A stretch of DNA of 64,000 nucleotides from CAYRYU01 sp964428355. Lineage in GTDB: Bacteria > Muiribacteriota > Ozemobacteria > Ozemobacterales > Ozemobacteraceae. Positions 49,408 through 57,531 of the stretch are shown here, piece after piece (position 1 is the first letter of the stretch; every line of letters begins with the position of its first letter). The stretch spans positions 62,001-126,000 of the forward strand of contig CAYRYU010000001.1 of the NCBI GenBank assembly GCA_964428355.1, given 5' to 3'. The notes under the pieces were generated by a model. It saw only the letters and a program-made list of their open reading frames with translations. It was not told where the DNA came from and made no database searches. Made by a program: the position numbers and the translations under genes.

Positions 49408-49845
49408 TTATTCTGCCGGCTTCTCGACCGGTTTGGGCTGCTGGGCGGCATGGGGGTGTTCGGTCCCCGCGTAGACCTTGAGCTTCTGCAGGAGATGCTT
49501 GCGCAGCTTGTTCCGGGGAAGCATCCGCTTGACAGCGAGCATGAGCATGAACTCAGGTTTGTCCTGCCTCAGTTGGCCGTAGGAGCGGGAGCAGATGGCG
49601 CCGGGGTAACCCGTGTGCCAGTAATGGATTTTGTCGGTTTCCTTCTTCCCGGTCAGTTCGATGTCTTTGGCATTGATGACCACGACGAAATCACCGACAT
49701 CGCAGTTGGGGGTAAAAGTGGGCTTTCCCTTGCCGCGGAGCAGGTTCGCGATCTGGGACGCGAGGCGTCCGAGAACCTTTCCCTTCGCATCCACAAGGAG
49801 CCATTCCCGTTTGATTTGGGATGGTTTGGGGATGAACGTCTTCAC
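49408..49845 (-). CDS. rplM: 50S ribosomal protein L13
   Basis: 145 aa, normal length. The typical PSQIKREWLLVDAKGKVLGRLAS start, VVVINAKDIELTGKK and the KRMLPRNKLRKHLLQKLKVYAG block are present. Early 50S assembly protein. The stop lies 14 nt before rpsI. Start has an AGGAGG signal. Confidence 0.98.
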   Translation of the reverse strand: MKTFIPKPSQIKREWLLVDAKGKVLGRLASQIANLLRGKGKPTFTPNCDVGDFVVVINAKDIELTGKKETDKIHYWHTGYPGAICSRSYGQLRQDKPEFMLMLAVKRMLPRNKLRKHLLQKLKVYAGTEHPHAAQQPKPVEKPAE

Positions 49846-49866
49846 CGAATAATTCCTCCTTTTCGG

Positions 49867-50598
49867 TTAATACATGACCCTCATCAGGTACAGCCCGCCC
49901 GCCGGGGCCGGAAGCCCGAGACGGCGCCGATCCTGATTACGGTACAGTTCACACAATTCTGTCGGCCTCAGTTCCCCTTTTCCGATCAGGATGAGAGCCC
50001 GGGCCATGTTCCGCACCATGTTGTGCAGGAAACCCGTTCCCGTCACCGCGAAAGTGATCACCTCGCCTTCGCGTGTCAGATCGGCCTGGAGAATTTTCCG
50101 GACGGGATCCTTGAACCTTGCGGGGGATTTGGTGAAGGCGGAGAAATCGTGTTCCCCGACGAACAACTCGGCCCCCGCGCGCATTGCCTCGAGATCGAGG
50201 TCCCCCTGGATCTGGCAGAAGAACCGCTCCAGAAAAGGGGAAGGTTCTTTCACCATCCGAATCAGGTACCAGTAGGTTTTCGATGTCGCGGAGAAACGCG
50301 GGTGGAATCCCGCCTCTGCCTCCTCGACCGACCGGACCCTGACGGATTGGGGAAGAATCCCGTTCATGGCCTTGATAAACTTGTCAACCGGTATGGGACA
50401 GCGGATTTTCAGCCCGGCCACCTGGCCGAGGGCATGAACGCCCGTATCCGTCCTTCCGGAACCCACGACCCGCGTTTTTTCGCCCAAAGCCGCTTCCGCA
50501 GCGCTTTCGAGAACACCCTGGACCGTCGGCACGCCCGGTTGGAGCTGGAATCCGAAAAAGGCGCTTCCGTCGTAGGTAACGATCATTTTAAGGTTTCG
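49867..50598 (-). CDS. truA: tRNA pseudouridine(38-40) synthase
   Basis: About 243 aa from a TTG at 50598 (gives MRNLKMIVTYDG as expected for TruA). Alternatives are an ATG at 50586 and upstream GTG/TTG codons to 50625. Isomerises U38-U40 in the tRNA anticodon arm. Catalytic Asp in the SGRTDTGVHALGQV motif; C-terminal FLHNMVRNMARALILIG block conserved. It sits directly upstream of rplM as in many genomes, but is separated from ecfA by 6.9 kb here. Confidence 0.93.
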   Translation of the reverse strand, partial: RNLKMIVTYDGSAFFGFQLQPGVPTVQGVLESAAEAALGEKTRVVGSGRTDTGVHALGQVAGLKIRCPIPVDKFIKAMNGILPQSVRVRSVEEAEAGFHPRFSATSKTYWYLIRMVKEPSPFLERFFCQIQGDLDLEAMRAGAELFVGEHDFSAFTKSPARFKDPVRKILQADLTREGEVITFAVTGTGFLHNMVRNMARALILIGKGELRPTELCELYRNQDRRRLGLPAPAGGLYLMRVMY

Positions 50599-50669
50599 CA
50601 ATGCCTTTGTCAAGGTATTTTCCACATCGCGTCAGGCCGGCTCGCTCCGGGAAGCCCGCTCAAAAAAAA

Positions 50670-53153
50670 TCATTGCTTCGTGAGCTCGATCACGAGTCCG
50701 TTGTCGATCCAGTTTTCATCGAACTTGTAGACCGGGTTGAGATAGGTCCAGCTCTGCACGTTTTCCCCGTTGATCGTTCCAACAACCGGTCCCCCGTCTT
50801 CGGTCGAACCGGAAAAAGCGAAGGATGTGACGGAATCGGCCACTCCCCTGTCAAAGGCAGCCCGGAAAATCATCCGAGTTTCGTCCGGTGTCTGGTCTGT
50901 TTTTTTTCCGTATCCGAAGAACGGAACGTCCTTGAAGCCGATCCGGATTTTCCCTTCCTTCTGGGAAAAACTTCCGGTCTTGATCGTTTTGCTGGCAAGA
51001 TCGATTTCGAGCATTCCGTCAGTGAGGGACAAGGTGGTCTGGTTCCAGCCCAGGTCCTGGGAAGTGAAGGAATACTCGAATGCCCAAGGGGTTTCCAGCC
51101 GGTAAGGGGACACTTCGACCGGGACCCAGCCCGTTCCCTCCTGTCGAAGAACGGTGGCCGAAAGATCGCAGAACCAGGTCAGCTTGAGGGAGATGTGGTT
51201 CATCGAAACGAGGTTCTTTTCGAAGAGGTCGCCATACCAGCCTTCTTTCGTCTGTTGGCCGGATTCCTCGTAGGAGGCGGGGCTCATGGCAACACTGTAA
51301 AGGATGGCCCCGGACTCGGCAACAGCGTAAGAAAGGCTCGCCCACACCAGCGCTTTCTTCAGGACCGCCTTGGTCACGAACTTCAACCACCCCTTGCTCA
51401 TTTCGGCTTCGAGTTTCTTCTGGAAAACGACCGCGGCGTAGTCGATGAGAGCGTTGAATCCAAGCTTCCCACCTTCCCAGAGGAAGGTCTTGATGATGCC
51501 CATCGCTTCGCTGATACTGTTGGGCCGGGCAACCATCATTTCTGAAATGATTGCCCCCAGAGCCATGCCCTTTTCTGAAAGCCCCTTGAAGGCATCCTCC
51601 AGCTCATCCATTGATTCTATCTTGGCTCCGATGACGGCTCCCGCGAGCCCCATCAGGCCATCGAACAGGGAGAGGGCGGAAAGCTTGGAAAACCTGAATG
51701 CGAGATCTCCTTCCCCGATCCCCTCTACAGTTACCGTCTCCTTGGTTTCAGGGGGCCAGGTCAGGGCGCTTGTGGGAGTGCACCGGGAACTCCTGAATTT
51801 CCCCTCCCCGATGGGTGTCTTGAAGAGCATCCCGTTCTTCGTGACTCCGACATCATAGTGGCAGAAAGACCGGTTCACGAGCATTACGTCAGGGGTGGAG
51901 CGGCCGGGATCATCCTGGACATAGACGAACTTGTCCTGGTCGGCGTCCCCGATGGAGTGCCGTATCGAAAAGGCGGGACTTGCGTTGAGGGAGGAAAAAA
52001 GACCTTTGGCGATCTCTCCTGCTTCACCGAAAATCGCGTCGGTGAAGGGGTCGGAGGGGGCCGCAACGATCGCCGTCTCGACGGAGCGGACGAGCGCGGG
52101 AAAGTCGGATCGGGCGGCGAGAGCCGTGCGGGCCCTGGACAAATCGGCAGGAGAAAGAAGCAGGAATTGCGGATCGTACAAGACCAGTGCCTCGGCGGTC
52201 GAACTTGCATCGATGAGATCGTTCTGGTCCGGGTTGCCCATCAGCCAGAGCTTGAGAAGGACCGCGTTCTCCGAGGAGTTGGCCACAACCGTCAGAACCG
52301 GGGCTCCCGTTGCCACGCAGGCCGCGAGGAAAGCGACTCCGTCGGGTTGGACGATTCCCCGAGTGATGTTGTTCTGTGCCGTGAGGGATTGAAGGTCGAG
52401 CTGTGACCCGGCCGGAAGTTTGACTGTTGCCCGGCCTCCGACCTGGACCAACCCCGCGGTGACACTCCCAGTCGACAGCCCCGAAGTCGCGGCGGGGTCT
52501 GTCAGTTTCTCGAAAAGGGCCACCCCATCCTGATAGGCGGTGGACAAGGCTGGGTTCACGACCGCAATGGCGGCTTTCACGGTCGTTGCCAGGCCCGCCC
52601 CGGCTTTCGCGAACAACCGGTCATCGGAAACGAGAAGCCTGATCACCTGGGCCGCGATATCCTCCCGCGATTTGAGCCCGACGGGGGCCACGAAAAGGAC
52701 GTTGTCAGCACCCTCCACGAGGTCAGTGCACCCGTGAAACTGAGTCTGGCTGGCAATGGACCCGCCATCGATCTTGAGACTCCCGATCACGGTCCGGGCG
52801 GGAATCCCTGAAAAGGAGGCGACGGCCGTCCCGGAGGCATCCGCCAGGACCGTCTTGGAAAGTGTCGTGGTCCGTCCGGAGAGGTTGCCCGAATTGATCA
52901 GAATCAACTCGAAGGTGACCCGGATCTCCGCCCCCGGATAGGCCAGTATTGCCTGATTGAGGCTTCCAGAACCGGCTTTCGGGGGAGTAAGCACCTGGAA
53001 CCTTACTGAAGTTCCGTTTTGGGACGTGGTTCCGATCTCGCCGATGCCAGGCGCTTCTGGGACAGGATGACCTGGGATTTTCCCGCAACCAGCGAAAAAG
53101 AGTGGCAAGACCCCAAAAACGAGAAAAACAAACTTCGCGAGAGACCTTTTCAT
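50670..53153 (-). CDS. Large lipoprotein, unknown
   Basis: 827 aa from the ATG at 53153 (AAAGGG 5 nt upstream); earlier ATGs at 53168 and 53195 lie in the same frame. Lipobox FFAGC (Cys23). The N-terminal ~120 residues look like a beta-sandwich (VRFQVLTPPKAGSG, IRVTFELILINSG, TASQT). The middle is a helical/Ala-rich region with mid-protein amphipathic helices (IISEMMVARPNSISEAMGIIKTF). The C-terminal ~250 residues are beta-rich and aromatic. No family recognised. Likely outer-membrane-anchored and exported; one of the non-ribosomal genes between truA and ecfA. Confidence 0.6.
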   Translation of the reverse strand: MKRSLAKFVFLVFGVLPLFFAGCGKIPGHPVPEAPGIGEIGTTSQNGTSVRFQVLTPPKAGSGSLNQAILAYPGAEIRVTFELILINSGNLSGRTTTLSKTVLADASGTAVASFSGIPARTVIGSLKIDGGSIASQTQFHGCTDLVEGADNVLFVAPVGLKSREDIAAQVIRLLVSDDRLFAKAGAGLATTVKAAIAVVNPALSTAYQDGVALFEKLTDPAATSGLSTGSVTAGLVQVGGRATVKLPAGSQLDLQSLTAQNNITRGIVQPDGVAFLAACVATGAPVLTVVANSSENAVLLKLWLMGNPDQNDLIDASSTAEALVLYDPQFLLLSPADLSRARTALAARSDFPALVRSVETAIVAAPSDPFTDAIFGEAGEIAKGLFSSLNASPAFSIRHSIGDADQDKFVYVQDDPGRSTPDVMLVNRSFCHYDVGVTKNGMLFKTPIGEGKFRSSRCTPTSALTWPPETKETVTVEGIGEGDLAFRFSKLSALSLFDGLMGLAGAVIGAKIESMDELEDAFKGLSEKGMALGAIISEMMVARPNSISEAMGIIKTFLWEGGKLGFNALIDYAAVVFQKKLEAEMSKGWLKFVTKAVLKKALVWASLSYAVAESGAILYSVAMSPASYEESGQQTKEGWYGDLFEKNLVSMNHISLKLTWFCDLSATVLRQEGTGWVPVEVSPYRLETPWAFEYSFTSQDLGWNQTTLSLTDGMLEIDLASKTIKTGSFSQKEGKIRIGFKDVPFFGYGKKTDQTPDETRMIFRAAFDRGVADSVTSFAFSGSTEDGGPVVGTINGENVQSWTYLNPVYKFDENWIDNGLVIELTKQ

Positions 53154-53224
53154 TCTTACCCTTTCCATGTTTTCCGAACCCTGCTCTTTTTCCATTACCG
53201 GGCCGGCAGAATTTGCAGTTTCCA

Positions 53225-53233
53225 AGTATAGCA
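53225..53233 (-). promoter_or_regulatory. Extended -10 promoter of the large lipoprotein gene
   Basis: Minus strand TGCTATACT (TATACT at 53225-53230, TG at 53232-53233), the same nine bases as at the gpmA promoter. No good -35 was found at 17 nt. It supports separate transcription from the surrounding ribosomal genes. The rest of the gap to 53394 shows nothing clear. Confidence 0.45.
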
Positions 53234-53394
53234 AAGATCCTCATCCCGAGTCCGCAACAGTCCGAGGACCCTGAAATCGCAATTGAACCCAGATAGCTCA
53301 CTAGCTTCGCTCCGGGGACGCGCATGCTCACGATGCAATCCCCGCCCCGTCATTGCAGCCTGGGCAACCCCCTTTCGACGGGAGTTCATTCCAT

Positions 53395-55848
53395 TCATCT
53401 CTGGGGAAAGTCGCTCAGGGGACCATGTACGTCGCAACAGATGTTCCCACGGAGGGTCAAATCGCCTTCGCTCAGATACCTGCATCCCTCCTCGGGGCGT
53501 TCAATGGGCCATTTAATGTATTTTTTGGAAACGAGGAACTCCATTGTCTGTTGATCGTTGTATCGGGTCAGCATTTCGGAATGATCCATGTTGTACATCT
53601 CGACGGCCCCAATAATGACCCTCATGTTCGCATAGCAGGCTTTTTCCCTGGCCTGATTTCGGTCCTTCACGAACCCTGGCATGTTCATCAAACGGACAAA
53701 AAAGAGGGCGATCGAGAGGACGAAACACCGAACTGCCCATGTCAATGCCAGCTCGCGGTTTTTCCTTCGTTCCCGCTCCTTTTTCACCCAGAGAAAAAAT
53801 TCCTCCGTTTCGGTGTCGACATCCCAGGAAACATCGAGGTTTTTCAGCATCACATCCCAGATTTCCTGGTCACACGTTTTCTCCGGGAGGAGATCTGGGT
53901 TCTCGAGAATCCGGTGGGCGATCCGAAGATGCTCGAGGGAAAGGATCCCTCCCGCCTTGAGACCCGAAAGAAAAGGTGGGATGAGGAATCTTCCGGAAAT
54001 CTCGTCCCACCTGGAAATTAGAATCCCCTGGATCCTTTTATGCTCGAGAAGGATTTCAAGGCTTTCTTCCCCGGAAAGCTGGAAAATCGCTCGGACAAGG
54101 GAACCGATCGCCGGACAAGCATTGGCATGCTCCACGATTCTCCGGATGAAGAGCTGATCAAGATCCGGCTTGGAGAAAAGGCGGACGAGAAATTCCCCTA
54201 CACCCGGATCCCTTCTCATTTGAGCCAGAACCTCATGGGAGTTCCCGAAGAATCCATCCAGGTTCACATTCTCGAGGGCAACCATGCTCTTCGAAATCCT
54301 GAATACGACAGACCAAAGATCATCATCGCCCGGGTTCCAGAGCGAAGCCTTTTTGGCGAAAGAGTCCACCCCATCCTTTTGAAACAATTGGAGATCCCCA
54401 CGCTCGGTTTCCGGTGTTCCGGTGATCATTGCCCGTAGGGCGTCGAGTGCCCGGCTTCCGGAAAGAGCCCCGTCATGAGCCCGAAGGAGAAGAACGACCC
54501 TGTCCCGGCAGGGGATTCTCTCCAGTCCTGTATCCTGCATTCCTTTTGCCAGCCGGAGGTACTTCTCGAGATCACCGAGATTCCGTCCGGTCAACCGGGC
54601 ATAGTCCAGGAAGATTCCCTCAGAGAGGAGTTCTTCGACCAGAATCCTGTCCCCGGAATCCAGCCTCTCGGGATAGGATTCGAGGGTTTTCCGCATGCAA
54701 TCAGCGTCGAGCGCTTTCCCTCTCCAGACGAACGGCAGGTCGGGTCGCATCAGGATTCCGAGCTGGAATACCCTCAGATCAGGGTCTTCGAACTTCTCCA
54801 CCACTTTCCGGATCTGGTCCGCCCGTTGGGGATCGCCGTTCTTCTCGAGCCAAGCCACGATTTCCCCGCCGGCGATCGCCGAAGAGCACTCGTCCCATGC
54901 CTGGGGCGATGAAAGAGCAACCCCGACCAGGTCTTCCAGGGATTCAAAGAATGTTCCCCGGAAGGGGAAGGGATCGGAAAATCGCTTGAACTGGGCTGGA
55001 GAAGATAGAGCTTCTTTCCCCTGGACTTGCGATGTTTCATCCTGGTAGGAGGTTTCGAGCTCCTCCCCTGCGAGCCAGCGACGGACTTCATCTCCGCCCC
55101 ATCGTTTCTCCGGACGGCGTGTCAGGAGGCCCATCAGGATGTTGCGCCAGCGGGTGGGAAGGTCGGGCGGGATTTCGACCCCTTTCGTCGTTAGCTGGTA
55201 ATGAACGACCTGGGGTTGTATCCCCTCGAAGGGATTCCTGCGCAACAGAAGCTCCAGGAGCATAATTCCCAATGACCACCAGTCGGACTTGGGACTTACC
55301 GCGCCAGTAATGCTTTCCGGGGACTGGTACCAGCTGGTTCCCCTCGTCTGGGTAAACTTCTGCGAAACGGCTCCATCCCAGAGACTGGAGAGTCCGAAGT
55401 CGGAAAGAGCGACTGCGAAGGGATCAGTGGAACGGACCAAAAGGTTCCCAGGTTTCAGATCGAGATGGAGCAGGCCCTGCCCGTGCAGCTCTTCGAGAAC
55501 GGGCAAAAGCTGGCGGACAATCGATTGGACCTCCCCCTCGGAGAGGGGCCGCGAGCCGAGGCGGTCGGCAAGTGTTCCTCCGGGAAGATACTCGTCGAGC
55601 TCGAAATACCGGCCGGAATCAGCGTCCAGACCGTGGTCGAATAACCGCACGACCAGCCCCGGATTGTGGTCCCCCAAGCGGGCTACAATATCAAGAGCCT
55701 CTTTCCTGGGGTTGACCCCAAACCGGTAGAGTTTCAGGATCCGGCGTTGCCCATCCTTCTCGGCAAGGAAGACATCTGCCTCCCCACCCTGGGCTGGGAA
55801 TTCCTGGAGGATCCGCCAGCCATGAAAACTCTTATCCGATTCTGCCAA
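53395..55848 (-). CDS. Ser/Thr protein kinase with C-terminal membrane-anchored pilin-like domain
   Basis: 817 aa from a TTG at 55848, supported by a perfect AAGGAGGTGA 3 nt upstream. Eukaryote-like kinase domain (~13-270): glycine loop GGEADVF (21-27), ATP Lys39, catalytic HLDLKPGN (His128, Asp130, Asn135), metal-binding DFG (Asp150), then TRGTSWYQSPE. A ~430-residue helical middle follows (no family recognised). At ~702-722 there is one membrane helix (VRCFVLSIALFFVRL), then residues 737-817 form a pilin-like globular domain (ACYANMRVIIGAVEMYNMD, KKYIKWPIERPEEGC) similar in pattern to the pilin at 32048. Predicted topology: kinase in the cytoplasm, pilin-like domain outside. It would phosphorylate Ser/Thr on unknown targets. 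Confidence 0.82.
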   Translation of the reverse strand: MAESDKSFHGWRILQEFPAQGGEADVFLAEKDGQRRILKLYRFGVNPRKEALDIVARLGDHNPGLVVRLFDHGLDADSGRYFELDEYLPGGTLADRLGSRPLSEGEVQSIVRQLLPVLEELHGQGLLHLDLKPGNLLVRSTDPFAVALSDFGLSSLWDGAVSQKFTQTRGTSWYQSPESITGAVSPKSDWWSLGIMLLELLLRRNPFEGIQPQVVHYQLTTKGVEIPPDLPTRWRNILMGLLTRRPEKRWGGDEVRRWLAGEELETSYQDETSQVQGKEALSSPAQFKRFSDPFPFRGTFFESLEDLVGVALSSPQAWDECSSAIAGGEIVAWLEKNGDPQRADQIRKVVEKFEDPDLRVFQLGILMRPDLPFVWRGKALDADCMRKTLESYPERLDSGDRILVEELLSEGIFLDYARLTGRNLGDLEKYLRLAKGMQDTGLERIPCRDRVVLLLRAHDGALSGSRALDALRAMITGTPETERGDLQLFQKDGVDSFAKKASLWNPGDDDLWSVVFRISKSMVALENVNLDGFFGNSHEVLAQMRRDPGVGEFLVRLFSKPDLDQLFIRRIVEHANACPAIGSLVRAIFQLSGEESLEILLEHKRIQGILISRWDEISGRFLIPPFLSGLKAGGILSLEHLRIAHRILENPDLLPEKTCDQEIWDVMLKNLDVSWDVDTETEEFFLWVKKERERRKNRELALTWAVRCFVLSIALFFVRLMNMPGFVKDRNQAREKACYANMRVIIGAVEMYNMDHSEMLTRYNDQQTMEFLVSKKYIKWPIERPEEGCRYLSEGDLTLRGNICCDVHGPLSDFPQR

Positions 55849-55979
55849 GCCTCACCTCCTTGGGCGAAACCAGGTCACCCGGGCAGAGAAAATGAACGCG
55901 GCCCAACCTGCCCGTCCCATTCATGAAAACCCAGATCATGGCCGGACAGGAGTCCGATTCCTGATCCAAACCCGGAACG

Positions 55980-56921
55980 TTAACGCGACGGGGTTTTCCT
56001 TCGACGCGGTTTTGCACTTCCTGTGCTTTTTCCAGCGGATTGATAGGGACTTGTTTCTTCCCGGACCACGGGTGCGACAGGATCGGGGGAGGCTCCCATT
56101 CTTCGGATCTGTTCCTCCGAAAACCCGGTGATTCGCACGATTTCCCCAAGGGAAAGACCCCTCTCCATCATGGCCTTTATGACCTCTTCGCGACCTTCTT
56201 CGCGACCTTCTTCGCGGCCCATTCCGCGAATCGAGGCGAGATCGTGCAGGCCTTTTTCCCGCAGCTCATATTGGCGGCGTTCCTTTTCACTTTGGGCGAA
56301 AATCTCTTCGATCGTGAGGGCCTTTTTGATTGCCGGTTGTCGCATTGCGATCTTCTCCATTTCCTTGCCCTGGACATTGGCCAGATATGTCATCCAATCG
56401 TCCAGCCTGGTTTTCGGGGAATGCCGAAGTCTTTTGAATTTGGGAATCTCGATAAAGTGGATCTCGCAATCCCGGGTCAACGGAAGGTGGGTTTCCATCT
56501 CCGCCAGAAGAAAAGTCTGGTGGAAACGATCGGGATGGGGAAGGAACTCGAAACCAACCACGTTGACCGCGATCACGGGGAGAAGTGCCTTGTATTCAAC
56601 CCCGGAAACGAGCTGCCCTCCGTAGAGCCGGGACCAATAGAAGAGGGTTCGCCGTTCGGGACCGCCCACGTTCACGATCTGGACCTCGATGTTGATCCGC
56701 GTTCCATTTTGGGAGGTTGCCAGGATATCCAGTCGCGAGGCTTTGTCGCCCAGGAATTCCGGGTCGATCTCCCGGTCGTCGAGTTCGAGATCCGTCAGGG
56801 GGCCGGTCAGGTCGGTCAGGATGACCGAGTTGAGGAAATCGATGAGGATGTCCTTGTTCTCGGAAACCCCGAAGATTCGCTTGAAAACGTAATCATTGAG
56901 CCGGTTGATCGCGACGGCCAT
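55980..56921 (-). CDS. Rpn-family recombination-promoting nuclease / PD-(D/E)XK transposase-like protein
   Basis: 313 aa, of the Rpn/YhgA-like (PDDEXK_2) family. Conserved segments: DYVFKRIFGVSENKDILIDFLNSVI, DKASRLDILATSQNGTRINIEVQ (PD-(D/E)XK core Asp and Glu-x-Gln), RTLFYWSRLYGGQL, and the C-terminal KALTIEEIFAQSEKERRQYELREKGL region. The tail carries GREEGREEGREE, then SLGEIVRITGFSEEQI. E. coli RpnA is a DNA endonuclease that promotes RecA-independent recombination. GGAGAGAAGA precedes the ATG. The C-terminal 40 residues are basic and Pro/Arg-rich. Confidence 0.82.
   Translation of the reverse strand: MAVAINRLNDYVFKRIFGVSENKDILIDFLNSVILTDLTGPLTDLELDDREIDPEFLGDKASRLDILATSQNGTRINIEVQIVNVGGPERRTLFYWSRLYGGQLVSGVEYKALLPVIAVNVVGFEFLPHPDRFHQTFLLAEMETHLPLTRDCEIHFIEIPKFKRLRHSPKTRLDDWMTYLANVQGKEMEKIAMRQPAIKKALTIEEIFAQSEKERRQYELREKGLHDLASIRGMGREEGREEGREEVIKAMMERGLSLGEIVRITGFSEEQIRRMGASPDPVAPVVREETSPYQSAGKSTGSAKPRRRKTPSR
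56183..56218 (-). repeat. Three 12-nt tandem repeats in the Rpn-family gene
   Basis: The + strand shows CTTCTTCGCGAC-type units (coding GREE on the minus strand) followed by one diverged unit CGGCCCAT. A 12-nt step keeps the reading frame. Confidence 0.8.
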
Positions 56922-56962
56922 TCTTCTCTCCTGGATGGAGCTTTTCCCAATGATACCCGATT

Positions 56963-57433
56963 TTACTCGGGAAGGGAAACCCTCGCGGATGGGAATCGCC
57001 TTTGGATGCGAATCTCAACCCCACGGGGCACGAGTGAGATCGTGGCAAAGCCATTGCTCCGAGTGGGCTGTCCGCGATGAAGAGGAAAACTACCCACGAT
57101 GATCTTCGAAGCGAATTCCAACTTCGAAGCGACCCGGAGAACATCGCCGATTTCGGTTGGGATCGAAGACGGCAACACACCATCCGAAGCTCCTCCGGTC
57201 TCTGAGGCGGTTTTCTGCGAGGAATCGGCGGCGATTCCGGCCAATCCGACCCCATATGGAAAAGATGATCCGGAAAGGTTTCCATCCTTCACGGTCGAAA
57301 GGGCCGTCGATTCGGCCCCTTCAGGGAGAACCATCGAATAGGAAACGGATTTCGCTGTACCGCGTAAACCGTTGTCTCCGGTCGGAACTGCCGTTTCCGG
57401 GCCGGTTACCGAATCCGGACCGCCGGGATTCAT
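56963..57433 (-). CDS. Hypothetical protein, doubtful
   Basis: 156-aa reading frame with codon usage compatible with its neighbours (ATC/TTC/GCC/TCG rich), covering most of the 610-nt gap between the Rpn gene and ecfA. No signal peptide, membrane helix or known motif; Gly/Ser/Ala-rich with a C-terminal VPRGVEIRIQRRFPSARVSLPE-like basic end. No real ribosome binding site before the ATG at 57433. It may be a remnant of a larger gene or non-coding. Confidence 0.35.
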   Translation of the reverse strand: MNPGGPDSVTGPETAVPTGDNGLRGTAKSVSYSMVLPEGAESTALSTVKDGNLSGSSFPYGVGLAGIAADSSQKTASETGGASDGVLPSSIPTEIGDVLRVASKLEFASKIIVGSFPLHRGQPTRSNGFATISLVPRGVEIRIQRRFPSARVSLPE

Positions 57434-57452
57434 CTCGAAAAGACGGCACCCC

Positions 57453-57478
57453 GAGGGCAGCCACGGGGTCCTGCCCCT
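57453..57478. repeat. REP-like palindrome near ecfA 3' end
   Basis: Plus strand GGGCAG (57455-57460), 10-nt loop CCACGGGGTC, CTGCCC (57471-57476), followed by CTAC. The motif CTGCCCCTA occurs again 55 nt downstream, over the ecfA stop codon (57526-57534). Resembles dispersed GTAGGGGC-type intergenic repeats of many genomes. Only this one full copy is in the window. Confidence 0.4.
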
Positions 57479-57531
57479 ACGAGTTCATCGAGGCTTGGGG
57501 AAAAACCTGGAGCCGGACAGCTCCGCTGCCC

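Noticed and set aside
49450..50730. 426-aa + frame across rplM and truA
   Set aside because: Both minus-strand genes are certain; the frame is a shadow.
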